Shown here piece by piece: positions 18,797 to 28,261 of a stretch of DNA of 64,000 bases. Position numbers and translations under genes: made by a program. The notes beneath the pieces are model-generated. The model made no database searches. It saw only the letters and a list, made by a program, of their open reading frames with translations, and was not told where the DNA came from. Position 1 is the first letter of the stretch; each line of letters begins with the position of its first letter. This DNA is from Bacteroidota bacterium (GTDB lineage Bacteria; Bacteroidota; Bacteroidia; Chitinophagales; Chitinophagaceae), in contig VGFP01000002.1 of NCBI GenBank assembly GCA_016868855.1, positions 124,001-188,000 of the forward strand, in the 5' to 3' direction.

Positions 18797-20074
18797 TTAT
18801 CCCAGTTCCGGATACAGCGGAAACTGTTGCATGAATGATTTGACTTCTTCTTTAACAGCTGAAATGATTTGCTCATCATCTGCATGCATGATCACTTTGT
18901 CGATCATATTAACCACTGTCTGCATGTGTTCGGTTTTGAGTCCACGGGTAGTAATAGCAGGGACACCGATCCTGATGCCTGATGTAACAAATGGACTCTT
19001 ATCATCGAAAGGCACGGAGTTTTTGTTGAGGGTGATATGTGCCCTGTCCAGCGTCTCTTGCGCTTTCTTGCCAGTGATATTTTTATTTCTCAAATCGATC
19101 AACATCAGGTGGTTTTCTGTTCCTCCGCTGATCAAATGATATCCTTTTGCCACAAATCCAGCTGCCATTTTTTGTGCATTGTCTTTGACCTGCTGTTGGT
19201 ATAATTTAAAAGATGGATCCAAGATTTCTCCGAATGCGACAGCCTTTGCGGCAATGACATGCTCAAGCGGACCCCCTTGCATACCCGGAAAAACAGCCAA
19301 ATCAAGCAACGCGCTCATAGATCTTGTATTTCCTTTCGGGTCTTTGATGCCAAAAGGGTTATCGAAATCATTTCTCATCATGATCACACCACCTCTTGGT
19401 CCTCTCAATGTTTTGTGTGTAGTAGAAGTAACTATGTGACAATAATCAAAGGGATCATTGAGCAATCCTGCCGCTACGAGTCCCGCTGGGTGTGCAATAT
19501 CAGCCAGCACCAGTGCACCAATTTCATCTGCAACCGATCTGATTCTTTTGTAATCCCAATCTCTGCTGAAGGCTGAGGCACCGCAGATGATCATCTTTGG
19601 TTTTTCTTTTCTGGCTATTTCTTCCAGTTGTTCATAATTCACTAGTCCGGTTTCATTGTCAACTCCATAAAAGAAAGCCTGGTAATTTTTTCCGCTGTAA
19701 TTCGCTGGACTCCCGTGTGTAAGGTGTCCACCCATGCTCAAGTCAAGTCCAAGTATTTTATCACCTGGTTTCAAGCAAGCCAGGAATACTGCTGTATTCG
19801 CCTGTGCTCCACTGTGTGGTTGCACATTCGTCCAGGTTGCATTGAAAACTTTTTTCAATCGGTCAATCGCCAGTTGTTCAATTTCATCTACAACTTCGCA
19901 TCCGCCATAATATCTTTTTCCAGGGTAGCCTTCAGCGTATTTATTTGTTGCCACAGATCCCATGGCCTGCATGACTTGGAGGGAGGTAAAATTCTCAGAA
20001 GCGATGAGTTCTATACCTTCTCTCTGTCTTTTTAATTCTCTGTCAAGAAGATCGAAAATCAGTTGATCGCGCAT
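18797..20074 (-). CDS. glyA: serine hydroxymethyltransferase
   Basis: A 425-aa PLP enzyme that interconverts serine and glycine with tetrahydrofolate, feeding one-carbon units to purine and thymidylate synthesis. The Schiff-base lysine is K221 in [13 protein letters not shown]. Other conserved parts are the substrate-binding ASENFTS (about residues 25-31) and YYGGCE (about 55-60). Length is normal. A TAATTTCG element lies 18 bp upstream, and the gene is followed by DUF4293 after 9 bp. Confidence 0.96.
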   Translation of the reverse strand: MRDQLIFDLLDRELKRQREGIELIASENFTSLQVMQAMGSVATNKYAEGYPGKRYYGGCEVVDEIEQLAIDRLKKVFNATWTNVQPHSGAQANTAVFLACLKPGDKILGLDLSMGGHLTHGSPANYSGKNYQAFFYGVDNETGLVNYEQLEEIARKEKPKMIICGASAFSRDWDYKRIRSVADEIGALVLADIAHPAGLVAAGLLNDPFDYCHIVTSTTHKTLRGPRGGVIMMRNDFDNPFGIKDPKGNTRSMSALLDLAVFPGMQGGPLEHVIAAKAVAFGEILDPSFKLYQQQVKDNAQKMAAGFVAKGYHLISGGTENHLMLIDLRNKNITGKKAQETLDRAHITLNKNSVPFDDKSPFVTSGIRIGVPAITTRGLKTEHMQTVVNMIDKVIMHADDEQIISAVKEEVKSFMQQFPLYPELG

Positions 20075-20091
20075 GTTGGGTTGGTTTTGCG

Positions 20092-20099
20092 CGAAATTA
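20092..20099 (-). promoter_or_regulatory. putative glyA promoter, -7 element TAATTTCG
   Basis: On the minus strand TAATTTCG ends 17 bp before the glyA ATG (20074). It is one base from TAnnTTTG and identical to the elements before anmK and purA. Confidence 0.4.
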
Positions 20100-20107
20100 A
20101 TCCTTTT

Positions 20108-20719
20108 TTAAACACCCAATTGGATGACTTGTGTACATCCTTCGATTTCAATGGGATCGTTGCTGCTGATGATGACAATGCGGTTTTTACCCAGATTGTT
20201 CAACATTGATTTGTAAAGGCCAATTCCCTGCTGATCAAGGTTGGTGCATGGTTCATCAAGCAGCAAAACTGGAGTATTGCTGAAAAATGCCTGTGCCAAT
20301 TTGATGCGTTGTTTCATGCCGCTGCTGAAATACCTGATCTGTTTGTGGGCGTGTTTGGATAAGCCAATATGTTCAATGATATCGGCAATAGTGCTCTGGT
20401 TTTGAAATGATTTGAATTGCTGATGATAGCCAAAGAATTCAAGGGCAGTCATTTCCTCTATGACTTCCAAATAAGGTGCGCAAATGGAAACATGTATAAA
20501 CATTTCATCGGTTGGAATCTTCTTTCCCTCAAAGTTGAAAATGATTTCTCCTTCGGAAAGCATGGTAGATCCAGCAATACACTGGAGCAAAGTTGATTTT
20601 CCGGCTCCATTGTGTCCGGTGATGGCATAGCTTTTTTTGTCAGAAAAACTGGCATGAAGATTTTTGAATACCCAATCTCTGTTGAATCTTTTTCCAGCAT
20701 CAATCAACTGAATCTCCAT
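20108..20719 (-). CDS. small ABC-type ATPase with atypical Q- and H-loops
   Basis: A 203-aa single ATPase domain. It has Walker A GHNGAGKST, a signature-like SSGMKQRIKLA and Walker B VLLLDEPCTNLD. The Q-loop region (ICAPYLEVIEEMTALEFF) contains no glutamine, and the switch histidine after Walker B is replaced in IISSNDP. I chose ATG 20719 because the longer frame (to 20845) is only the lpxA sequence read in another frame. It overlaps lpxA by 20 bp and is probably cotranscribed with the lpx genes. No membrane partner is adjacent. It could power an unknown exporter or have a non-transport role. Confidence 0.82.
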   Translation of the reverse strand: MEIQLIDAGKRFNRDWVFKNLHASFSDKKSYAITGHNGAGKSTLLQCIAGSTMLSEGEIIFNFEGKKIPTDEMFIHVSICAPYLEVIEEMTALEFFGYHQQFKSFQNQSTIADIIEHIGLSKHAHKQIRYFSSGMKQRIKLAQAFFSNTPVLLLDEPCTNLDQQGIGLYKSMLNNLGKNRIVIISSNDPIEIEGCTQVIQLGV

Positions 20720-21506
20720 CTGATGTTGATTTAGTGCTTCTTCGGATGATACCTCTCTTGCTTTCTCTGATAAACGCGACGATGGTTGATTTGATCGATG
20801 AAATGGGTGTTTCATGCTCCAGCTTTTCCAATGCCTGCGAAACATTCAAGTTATTGTTGTAAAGGATGCGAAATACATCCATGATTTGATTGATGGTTTC
20901 AGATGTATATCCTCTTCTTCTCAATCCAACGGTGTTGATGCCTGAAAAGCTTGCAGGATTGTTTCCTGCTCTCACAAATGGCGGAACATCTTTTCTAACC
21001 ATGGCGAGAGCACCAATATAGGCATGGTCACCGATCCTGACAAATTGATTGACACCACACATTCCGGAGATGATGACGTGATCACCCACCGTTACATGTC
21101 CAGCCAATTGAGTACTGTTGCTGATCACGCAATGAGCACCAATGATGCAATCGTGTGCCACGTGTGAGTATGCCATGATCAAGCAATGCTCGCCGATCAC
21201 CGTTTTCATCTTTTCTTTGGTACCTCTGTGAATGGATACGAATTCTCGGATGATGGTATGGTCTCCTATTTCTGCAGTTGTCTTTTCTCCATCGAATTTC
21301 AAATCGGCTGGCGGGGCTGAAATGATGGCACCATGAAAAATCTGGCAATGGTTGCCAATTTTTGCACCATTCATGATGGTTGCATTGCTTCCAATCCAGC
21401 AATCGTCTCCAATGACAACATCTTCCTCTATGGTTGTAAATGCATCGATCCTCACATTCTTGCCAATCTTGGCGTTGGGGTGAACGACGGTTTGGGGGTG
21501 AATCAT
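20700..21506 (-). CDS. lpxA: UDP-N-acetylglucosamine acyltransferase
   Basis: A 268-aa left-handed beta-helix acyltransferase catalysing the first step of lipid A synthesis (3-O-acylation of UDP-GlcNAc). Hexapeptide repeats run from residue 1 to about 190. The catalytic His is in MAYSHVAHDC (about residues 120-129). The C-terminal helical part begins NNPASFSGIN. It lies 9 bp after lpxC/fabZ and overlaps the ABC ATPase gene. Confidence 0.95.
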   Translation of the reverse strand: MIHPQTVVHPNAKIGKNVRIDAFTTIEEDVVIGDDCWIGSNATIMNGAKIGNHCQIFHGAIISAPPADLKFDGEKTTAEIGDHTIIREFVSIHRGTKEKMKTVIGEHCLIMAYSHVAHDCIIGAHCVISNSTQLAGHVTVGDHVIISGMCGVNQFVRIGDHAYIGALAMVRKDVPPFVRAGNNPASFSGINTVGLRRRGYTSETINQIMDVFRILYNNNLNVSQALEKLEHETPISSIKSTIVAFIRESKRGIIRRSTKSTSDGDSVD

Positions 21507-21515
21507 GGAAAAGTA

Positions 21516-22925
21516 TTATGCATGCTCTCTTTTAACCAACTGCGCCATAAGGTAGGCCTCTGCAGCAATTTTATTTCCTACAAACACAGTGCCAATCATC
21601 TCGCAAATTCCTCTGCGGATGGGACCCAGTAATTCTAGCTTCAATAGCAATGTATCACCAGGAACCACTTTCATTTTGAATTTGCAATTGTCAATTTTCA
21701 AAAAATAGGTATCATAATCACCTGGAGGCAGGCAATTGATGGCAAGAATTCCGCCTGCTTGGGCCAGTGCCTCTATCTGCAACACACCGGGCATGATGGG
21801 ATTGCCGGGAAAGTGTCCAGCGAAAAAGGGTTCATTGGCTGTAACATTTTTTACACCTACGATATGGTTGTCTGATAGTTCTATGATTTTGTCTACCAAT
21901 AAGAATGGATACCTGTGAGGCAGTTTTTTCTCAATATCGGGTGTATTGTACAGGGGAGGGAGGTTGGGATCGTAGGAAGGGATATTTTTAAGGGATTTGC
22001 TCTTTTTGATGTGTTGCTTGATTTTTTTAGCCAACTCCACATTGGAAAAATGCCCCGGTCTACTGGCAATGATATGGGCTTTGAAAGGATAGCCGACAAG
22101 TGCAAGATCACCTACAATGTCCAACAGTTTATGTCTCGCTGGCTCATTGCTGTATCTGAGTTCCAGGTTATTCAAAAACACTTGGCTGTTTATATCAAAT
22201 TCAACATTTTTGAATGCCTTGCTCAATTTGTTTTTTACTTCTTCAGTCAGCGGTTTCTCAACAACGACAATGGCATTGTTGATGTCACCCCCTTTGATCA
22301 GGTTGTTGGCTATCAGGGCTTCCAGTTCATGCAGGAAACAAAATGTTCTGCTGGATGCAATCTGTTCCTTGAAATCACTCATCTTTTTTAAGGAGGCATG
22401 TTGTGTTCCCAATACTTCACTGTTAAAATCAATCAAGGTGGTGATATGGTAGTCAACTGCGGGCGTTGCTTTGAGTTCAACTCCTCTTTCTTCATCATAG
22501 TGAATGATGTTGGTATCGATGTTGTACCAATCTTTGGCGGCTTCCTGCTCAACAACAGTTGCCTGTTCGATGGCCTCTACAAATTGAATAGCACTTCCAT
22601 CCATGATTGGCACTTCAGGTCCGTCTACTTCAATCAGGCAGTTGTCGACTCCCATGCCTACGAGTGCGGCGAGGATATGTTCAATTGTGCTGATTCTGGC
22701 ACCGTTTGATTCGAGGGTGGTACCTCTGGTTGTTTCGACCACAAGATCACAATCAGCCTTGATCAATGGCTGGTCTTGCAGATCCATTCTTTTGAATTGG
22801 AATCCGAAACCAGGTTCAGCCGGCTGTAATGTCATGTTAACCATGGCGCCAGTATGCAATCCGGTTCCTGATATTTTTGCAGGTTGTTGAAGAGTATGCT
22901 GCTTGTTAGGATTGAAATTTTTCAC
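21516..22925 (-). CDS. lpxC/fabZ: bifunctional UDP-3-O-acyl-GlcNAc deacetylase / 3-hydroxyacyl-ACP dehydratase
   Basis: A 469-aa fusion typical of Bacteroidota. Residues 1 to about 300 are the zinc deacetylase LpxC, the committed step of lipid A synthesis: ISTIEHILAAL holds the first zinc His and PARHKLLDIVGD the second His and the Asp. About residues 310-469 are the hot-dog dehydratase FabZ (HFPGNPIMPGVLQIEA). The fusion couples lipid A and fatty acid synthesis. The start is a GTG at 22925; no ATG fits. A TATCTTTG element lies 20 bp upstream, giving it a promoter inside the lpx cluster. Confidence 0.95.
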   Translation of the reverse strand: MKNFNPNKQHTLQQPAKISGTGLHTGAMVNMTLQPAEPGFGFQFKRMDLQDQPLIKADCDLVVETTRGTTLESNGARISTIEHILAALVGMGVDNCLIEVDGPEVPIMDGSAIQFVEAIEQATVVEQEAAKDWYNIDTNIIHYDEERGVELKATPAVDYHITTLIDFNSEVLGTQHASLKKMSDFKEQIASSRTFCFLHELEALIANNLIKGGDINNAIVVVEKPLTEEVKNKLSKAFKNVEFDINSQVFLNNLELRYSNEPARHKLLDIVGDLALVGYPFKAHIIASRPGHFSNVELAKKIKQHIKKSKSLKNIPSYDPNLPPLYNTPDIEKKLPHRYPFLLVDKIIELSDNHIVGVKNVTANEPFFAGHFPGNPIMPGVLQIEALAQAGGILAINCLPPGDYDTYFLKIDNCKFKMKVVPGDTLLLKLELLGPIRRGICEMIGTVFVGNKIAAEAYLMAQLVKREHA

Positions 22926-22945
22926 GATTGCAGGTTTTTGTGCTG

Positions 22946-22953
22946 CAAAGATA
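22946..22953 (-). promoter_or_regulatory. putative internal promoter of lpxC/fabZ, -7 element TATCTTTG
   Basis: On the minus strand TATCTTTG lies in the 78-bp gap after lpxD and 20 bp before the GTG start. No -33 match is clear. Confidence 0.4.
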
Positions 22954-23003
22954 ATTCATTTTATCAAGGTGCACTTTCGTTATAATCTACTGAATATCAA
23001 TAA

Positions 23004-24062
23004 TTATGAAGAAAGTTCCTCTTTCTCTTTCAGCATTATTTCAAGAAGATTTTCCAACTCCTTGATTTTTTTATCCAAATCAGGCAGTTTTCTAAAAACA
23101 GCCTGTGAGCGCATGGCAGTACTGAATTCGAAAGCAGGACTACCAGTTACGATGGTCTCCTTTTCGCGGATGCTCTTGGAGACACCGCTCTGGCCATTGA
23201 TTTTTACTCCATCAGCAATTTGGATATGTCCGACAATGCCTGCTTGTCCACCAATGGTTACCCGGTTTCCAATTTTTGTACTGCCGCTGATCCCGGCCTG
23301 GGCGGCAACAACGGTGTTTTGTCCAACTTCTACATTGTGTGCAATCTGCACCAGGTTGTCCAACTTGGTGCCCATTTTTATCGTCGTAGATCCCATTGTT
23401 GCCCTGTCAATGCAAACATTGGCACCGATTTCAACATAGTCCTCTATAACAACATTTCCGAGTTGTGGCACTTTTTTATAGATACCATTTGATTCTGGTA
23501 CAAATCCAAAGCCATCACTTCCAATGACGGTGCCTGCATGAATCAGCACATGGTTTCCGATGGTGCAGTGGTGGTATATTTTTACACCTGCAAATACGGT
23601 TGTATCGTTGCCAATGGTCACGCCGTTTCCCAGAAAAGTATGCGGATACAATTTTACATTGTCACCAACCACTGCGTTTTCTCCCACATAGGTGAAAGCA
23701 GCGATGTAAACATCTTTTCCAATTTTGGCAGATGGATGGATATAGGAGGGTTCCTCAATGCCAACAAGATGGGTGGAAAGCAGGCTTTGGTAATACCGCA
23801 TCAATTTTGCAAAACTTGCATATGGATCACTGACCCTGATCAGTGTTGGTTGAACGGATGCTTTCAGTTCCAGTACATGTGAAACGATGACAATGGAAGC
23901 TTTTGTTGTGTAGAGGTGGTCTTCGTACTTGGGATTTGCCAGAAAAGTGATGTCGCCCTCTTTTCCTTCTTCGATCTTGGAAAATCCGTTGACAGATACA
24001 TGTTCATTGCCTTCAATGCTTCCGTTGATATGTGTTGCAATTTGCAAAGCCGTAAACTTCAT
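23004..24062 (-). CDS. lpxD: UDP-3-O-(3-hydroxyacyl)glucosamine N-acyltransferase
   Basis: A 352-aa enzyme that adds the N-linked hydroxyacyl chain in lipid A synthesis. The N-terminal uridine-binding domain (about residues 1-100) leads into hexapeptide repeats (about 105-300). The catalytic His is in [11 protein letters not shown] (about residue 243). A C-terminal charged helix ([20 protein letters not shown]) looks like a coiled coil. It is 56 bp after the HD protein gene and upstream of lpxC/fabZ. Confidence 0.95.
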   Translation of the reverse strand: MKFTALQIATHINGSIEGNEHVSVNGFSKIEEGKEGDITFLANPKYEDHLYTTKASIVIVSHVLELKASVQPTLIRVSDPYASFAKLMRYYQSLLSTHLVGIEEPSYIHPSAKIGKDVYIAAFTYVGENAVVGDNVKLYPHTFLGNGVTIGNDTTVFAGVKIYHHCTIGNHVLIHAGTVIGSDGFGFVPESNGIYKKVPQLGNVVIEDYVEIGANVCIDRATMGSTTIKMGTKLDNLVQIAHNVEVGQNTVVAAQAGISGSTKIGNRVTIGGQAGIVGHIQIADGVKINGQSGVSKSIREKETIVTGSPAFEFSTAMRSQAVFRKLPDLDKKIKELENLLEIMLKEKEELSS

Positions 24063-24118
24063 AAATCTGATACTTTTTTAGATTAAAACGGGTGATGTTG
24101 ATCGGAAGGTATGCAAAC

Positions 24119-25345
24119 CTATGACTGTATTTTTTGCGTTTTGTTACAAGAAATGTAAAATTTTTTTACTGGCTGCGAAATATGCTGATGAATAAGCGGT
24201 GAATCCACTTGTGAAATATCCCTGACAGTTCCGTCTTTGTAGAGAATATTGATTTTTTCGTCATGCGGATTATAAAGACTGTTTTCAGCAACACCGGTGA
24301 ATACCAGAAAAGTGGTATCTTCTAGGCTCAGTCCTAATTGACGGGCAGTTTGCTCTCTTTTTTCTGACACTTCCTCTGCAGCAATTGGTTCATTCTGTAT
24401 GCGCAACTTGAGCAAATTTCTATCGAGGACGGCAGAAGACAGCATCGAAATGACCTTGTCAGAATGGTTTTTCCATTTTTTGATTTCGCTCATCACATCG
24501 CTGTCATCCAGCGAACAGAAAGTTTCCAGATAGTTATTATCAATTTGATTTTTTTTATCAAAAAGTATATTTCCCAGGCTGTTTGAGCTTACAACCGCCT
24601 TGTCTCCATTCTTGAACAGCCATACGGCACGCTCAAGAATTTTCACAAGTGTCATTTCTGCGCTCAGCACCGTTTTGTGTTGATATACCTGCCAATACAT
24701 CAATCTCCTGGCCACCAGAAAATTTTCAATGGAGTATATGCCTTTTTCCTCCACCATCAGAGAGCCGTTGTGGACTGTCAGCATTTTTAAAATCCTATCA
24801 CATCCAACACTTCCTTCTATAACGCCTGTAAAAAAACTGTCTCTTGTGAGATAATCCATCCTATCTACATCCAACTGTCCGCTGATCAGTTGGTGTAAAA
24901 ATTTCTTGTGATAAACGCCTGTAAAAATATCAATCGCCATCTTCAATTTACCATTGAATTTTTCATTCAACGCATGCATGATCATCAGTGAAATGGCTTC
25001 GTGTTCCAAGTCTTTTACCAGAATCGACTCCAATGCATGCGAAAAAGGACCGTGACCGGCATCATGAAGAAGGATGGCAATTTTTGCTGCCTGTTCCTCT
25101 TCGTCTGAAATGACTATTCCTTTTTGCCTGAGTTCGTGCAAGGCACTTCCCATCAAATGATAGGCTCCCAATGCATGGTGAAGTCTGGAGTGGACAGCAC
25201 CTGGATACACCAGGTAAGACATGGCCATTTGGTTGATTCTCCTCAATCGCTGCACCCACGGATGTGAAATGATTTCATAAATCAACGGGTCGTTGATGGT
25301 GATGAATCCATGAACTGGATCATTGATGAATTTTCTGAATCCCAT
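24119..25345 (-). CDS. HD-domain phosphohydrolase, SAMHD1/dGTPase-like
   Basis: A 408-aa cytosolic protein. VHSRLHHALG (about residues 51-60), ILLHDAGHGPFSHALE (about 91-106) and VDRMDYLTRD supply the H...HD...D metal-binding set of the HD superfamily. The opening KFINDPVHGFITI and the RLRRINQ motif are typical of SAMHD1-like deoxynucleotide triphosphohydrolases. The nucleotide specificity is unknown. It heads the lpxD-lpxC-lpxA cluster, a common Bacteroidota order, and is divergent from porX. A TACCTTTG element lies 34 bp upstream. Confidence 0.87.
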   Translation of the reverse strand: MGFRKFINDPVHGFITINDPLIYEIISHPWVQRLRRINQMAMSYLVYPGAVHSRLHHALGAYHLMGSALHELRQKGIVISDEEEQAAKIAILLHDAGHGPFSHALESILVKDLEHEAISLMIMHALNEKFNGKLKMAIDIFTGVYHKKFLHQLISGQLDVDRMDYLTRDSFFTGVIEGSVGCDRILKMLTVHNGSLMVEEKGIYSIENFLVARRLMYWQVYQHKTVLSAEMTLVKILERAVWLFKNGDKAVVSSNSLGNILFDKKNQIDNNYLETFCSLDDSDVMSEIKKWKNHSDKVISMLSSAVLDRNLLKLRIQNEPIAAEEVSEKREQTARQLGLSLEDTTFLVFTGVAENSLYNPHDEKINILYKDGTVRDISQVDSPLIHQHISQPVKKFYISCNKTQKIQS

Positions 25346-25379
25346 GATGCTGGTTTGTTAATTTTTCAAAACGATGGTG

Positions 25380-25387
25380 CAAAGGTA
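25380..25387 (-). promoter_or_regulatory. putative promoter of the HD-lpxD genes, -7 element TACCTTTG
   Basis: On the minus strand TACCTTTG, a full TAnnTTTG match, ends 34 bp before the HD gene ATG. The same octamer precedes tRNA-Leu at 33386. Confidence 0.45.
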
Positions 25388-25454
25388 CTTACCTGTTGTT
25401 CGTTTCATTAACTTTATCCAATTCATTTGATGTTTTTTTCTCAAAAATAATTGC

Positions 25455-27011
25455 ATGTCTCTTGCCAGTGTTTTATGGGTGGATGATGAAATTGAAATCC
25501 TGGAGGCCCACAGGCTTTTCCTGGAGATGAAAGGATACCGAGTTGTTTGCATGACAAACGGATTTGATGCATTGGACTATCTGCAAAAAGAATCTGTTGA
25601 TTTGATCCTGCTGGATGAATCGATGCCTGGAATGAGCGGATTGGAAACACTCCAAAGGATCAAAAGATTGCATCCGCATGTTCCGGTGGTGCTGGTGACA
25701 AAAAACGAGACGGAAAGCCTGATGGAAGAGGCCATCGGAGCACAAATCACAGATTATCTCATCAAGCCTGTCAATCCCAACCAGGTGCTGTTGACACTTA
25801 AAAAAAATCTGGACAATAAAAGATTGATCACAGCATCCATTGTTTCCAACTACCAGCAACAGTTTCGCAGCATGTTTGATGCACTGAACGAGGCCCCCAC
25901 TTTCAAAAACTGGGTCGAAGTGTACCGTCAACTGGTGTTTTGGGAACTTGAAATGGAGAAAAGCGATACCACCGAAATGAGCGAAGTGTTGCTGGATCAG
26001 AAAAGAGAGGCCAATGCTGCTTTTTTCAAATTCATCTCCAGAAATTATACAACTTGGATCAATCAACCCGATGAAAATACTCCTATTTTAAGCCATCAAT
26101 ATTTTTCCAATAAAATCCTCCCCCATATTTCCAAAGAGAAACCCTTGGTTTGGCTATTGATCGACAATTTTCGATACGATCAGTGGAAGTCTATAGAACC
26201 CCTTGTATCATCGTTTCTTAAGATTGAAGAAGAAGATTGCTTTTTTTCCATTCTTCCCACCACCACACACTATTGCCGCAATGCCATATTTTCCGGAATC
26301 TTACCCATTGATATGGAAAAGAAATTTCCTGACCTGTGGAAGAAAGACAATGATGAAGATGGAAAAAACAACCATGAAGAGTTTTTTTTCAAGGCACAAC
26401 TTCAAGCATTGGGTAGGTCAGATATTCGATTTTCCTATCATAAAATTTTAAACAATGCAGACGCAGTCAAACTCTCTGAACAAGCAACAGGTATGTTGAA
26501 TGATGACTTGACCATCATCGTGTATAATTTTGTTGATATGATCAGCCATGCAAGAACTGATATGGAAGTCATCAGGGAGCTTGCATCTGATGAAAAAGCC
26601 TATAGAGGTCTCACAAAATCATGGTTTACTCATGCGCCCCTGTTTCAACTGATCAAAAAGCTTTCACAAAAAAATTGCCAATTGATGCTGTCTACTGACC
26701 ATGGCAGCATTCAAGTCAAACATCCCGTCAAAGTGTTGGCGGATAAACAAACCACCAGCAACCTGCGCTATAAAAACGCAAAGAATCTAGATGTAGATCT
26801 GCGGCAGGTGCTTTCTTTCAAAGATCCATTGCTCGCGGGACTCCCCCGGTCAAACATCAGTTCATCTTTCATTTTTGCCGGAAAGCAAGATTATTTTTGT
26901 TATCCCAATCAATACAATCATTTTGTACAACTATACAAAAACAGTTTTCAGCATGGAGGGATTTCCATGGAAGAAATGATTGTTCCCACCATACGGATGA
27001 CCAACAGATAA
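25455..27011 (+). CDS. porX: PorX, type IX secretion response regulator with PglZ domain
   Basis: A 518-aa protein. The CheY-like receiver (residues 1 to about 120) has acidic pair D10/D11, phospho-acceptor D54 in LILLDESMPG and lysine in DYLIKPV (about 105). A helical linker follows, then an alkaline-phosphatase-superfamily PglZ domain (about 225-515). Its metal motifs are LLIDNFRYDQ (about 234), TTTHYCRNA (about 269) and STDHGS (about 414). In Porphyromonas and Flavobacterium PorX works with the sensor PorY and is required for the type IX secretion system; its PglZ domain has phosphodiesterase activity on nucleotide signals. porY and T9SS structural genes are not here. Divergent from the HD gene. 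Confidence 0.94.
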   Translation: MSLASVLWVDDEIEILEAHRLFLEMKGYRVVCMTNGFDALDYLQKESVDLILLDESMPGMSGLETLQRIKRLHPHVPVVLVTKNETESLMEEAIGAQITDYLIKPVNPNQVLLTLKKNLDNKRLITASIVSNYQQQFRSMFDALNEAPTFKNWVEVYRQLVFWELEMEKSDTTEMSEVLLDQKREANAAFFKFISRNYTTWINQPDENTPILSHQYFSNKILPHISKEKPLVWLLIDNFRYDQWKSIEPLVSSFLKIEEEDCFFSILPTTTHYCRNAIFSGILPIDMEKKFPDLWKKDNDEDGKNNHEEFFFKAQLQALGRSDIRFSYHKILNNADAVKLSEQATGMLNDDLTIIVYNFVDMISHARTDMEVIRELASDEKAYRGLTKSWFTHAPLFQLIKKLSQKNCQLMLSTDHGSIQVKHPVKVLADKQTTSNLRYKNAKNLDVDLRQVLSFKDPLLAGLPRSNISSSFIFAGKQDYFCYPNQYNHFVQLYKNSFQHGGISMEEMIVPTIRMTNR

Positions 27012-27093
27012 TTGAATTTTTCTTATTCACATTTGACTGCTAAAATGTTTACAATTACTGATTTGTATCAATTAAAAAACTTCAAGCATTCAG

Positions 27094-27101
27094 TAGATTT
27101 G
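27094..27101 (+). promoter_or_regulatory. putative promoter, -7 element TAGATTTG
   Basis: TAGATTTG ends 14 bp before the ATG of the small conserved gene at 27116. The octamer equals that of the ECF sigma promoter. The -33 side is weak. Confidence 0.4.
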
Positions 27102-27115
27102 TACAAATAAGTGTT

Positions 27116-27403
27116 ATGAAATTGAAGTTCACCCCATCGACACTTGAGAAGCTCGAAAAGATAGTTGACGAAGCAGGGTATATTCTCAGATACGAACGCG
27201 GAACTTTTCAAAGTGGCTACTGTATACTTGAATCAAAGAAAGTAGTTGTATTGAATAAATTTCTTCAAACCGAGGGAAGGATCAATACTTTGATTGATTT
27301 GATTGCAACGCTTCAGGTCAATGTCGACCAGCTCACGGAAGAAAGCAGGAAGATTTTTGAAGAAGTAATAGCCGGGACTGCATTGGACTCTCATGCTGCA
27401 TAA
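27116..27403 (+). CDS. small conserved protein of unknown function
   Basis: A 95-aa soluble protein with no signal peptide. I recognise it only as a small protein often conserved in Bacteroidota (core KVVVLNKFLQTEGRINTLID). Predicted layout: an N-terminal helix, a beta hairpin around residues 25-45 and two C-terminal helices. No catalytic motif is evident. It follows porX by 104 bp and precedes the MBL hydrolase by only a few bases, so it is probably cotranscribed with the latter. Confidence 0.75.
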   Translation: MKLKFTPSTLEKLEKIVDEAGYILRYERGTFQSGYCILESKKVVVLNKFLQTEGRINTLIDLIATLQVNVDQLTEESRKIFEEVIAGTALDSHAA

Positions 27404-27406
27404 TTT

Positions 27407-28210
27407 TTGCGCTCGTCAATTCTATTCATTTTGTTAATCACAGTTGAGTTTTTAGGGACAGGAACAAGCGGAGGGGTACCCATGATCGCATGCAAATGCC
27501 CTGTCTGTCGATCCGACGATTCCAAAGACAAACGCTTGCGGAGCAGCATCCTCATCAAGTCACCTAGCACAGTTGTTGTGATTGATACAACGCCAGATTT
27601 CAGAACACAAATGCTTCGATCTGGGGTTGATCACATCGATGCAGTGCTTTTTACCCATTCTCACAAAGACCATATTGCGGGGTTGGATGATATCCGTGCT
27701 TTCAATTTTTTCTCCAAAAAACCCATTCCCATCTTTGCCAACCAGGAAACATCCGAAGCGCTTCAACGCGATTTTTATTATGCATTTGCTGAATTGAAAT
27801 ATCCCGGTATTCCAGAAATCGATTTGCATACCATCCAAGACAAAGCATTTCAGATAGGTGATTTGAAATTTCAGCCATTCTCTGTAAAGCATTTGCACAT
27901 GGATGTTACGGCATTTAGGTTGGGAAACTTTACCTATGTCACGGATGCAAATTACATTGATGAAAAAGCGAAAAAAGTTATCAACGGTACTGAGATACTG
28001 GTCTTGAATGCACTTCAAAAAGAAAAGCATTTGTCGCATTTTACCTTAGAGGAAGCCATTGAAATGGCAACTGTATTGAATCCACGGCAGACCTATTTTA
28101 CCCATATCAGTCATCAAATGGGTTTTCACCATGAAACATCTAAAGAATTGCCAAAGGGCATGTATTTTGCTTATGATGGTCTCAAAATTCATGTGAATAA
28201 CAACGCATAG
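27407..28210 (+). CDS. MBL-fold metallo-hydrolase (PhnP/RNase Z-like), non-ATG start
   Basis: A cytosolic metallo-beta-lactamase-fold hydrolase of up to 267 aa. FLGTGTSGGVP opens the fold and THSHKDHIAGLDD is the zinc HxHxDH motif. Later conserved histidines occur in FSVKHLHMD and FTHISHQMG, and CKCPVCRS is the Cys-rich loop seen in PhnP-like members, which act as cyclic phosphodiesterases. No ATG exists before the fold. A TTG at 27431 gives the family-typical N terminus (MLITVEFLGTG), while TTG 27407, 3 bp after the previous stop, is the longest option. The substrate is unknown. Confidence 0.85.
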   Translation: MRSSILFILLITVEFLGTGTSGGVPMIACKCPVCRSDDSKDKRLRSSILIKSPSTVVVIDTTPDFRTQMLRSGVDHIDAVLFTHSHKDHIAGLDDIRAFNFFSKKPIPIFANQETSEALQRDFYYAFAELKYPGIPEIDLHTIQDKAFQIGDLKFQPFSVKHLHMDVTAFRLGNFTYVTDANYIDEKAKKVINGTEILVLNALQKEKHLSHFTLEEAIEMATVLNPRQTYFTHISHQMGFHHETSKELPKGMYFAYDGLKIHVNNNA

Positions 28211-28261
28211 TTGCTGTCATTTTACCCATCCAACTGATCAGAAATCTACGATGTTTGTTCC

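Noticed and set aside
20720-20845. 42-residue N-terminal extension of the ABC ATPase
   Set aside because: It lies entirely within lpxA in another frame and has no family support.
25455-27011. PglZ protein as part of a BREX or Pgl defence system
   Set aside because: The receiver domain fused to PglZ is the PorX architecture, and no brxC, pglX or brxL homologue is nearby.
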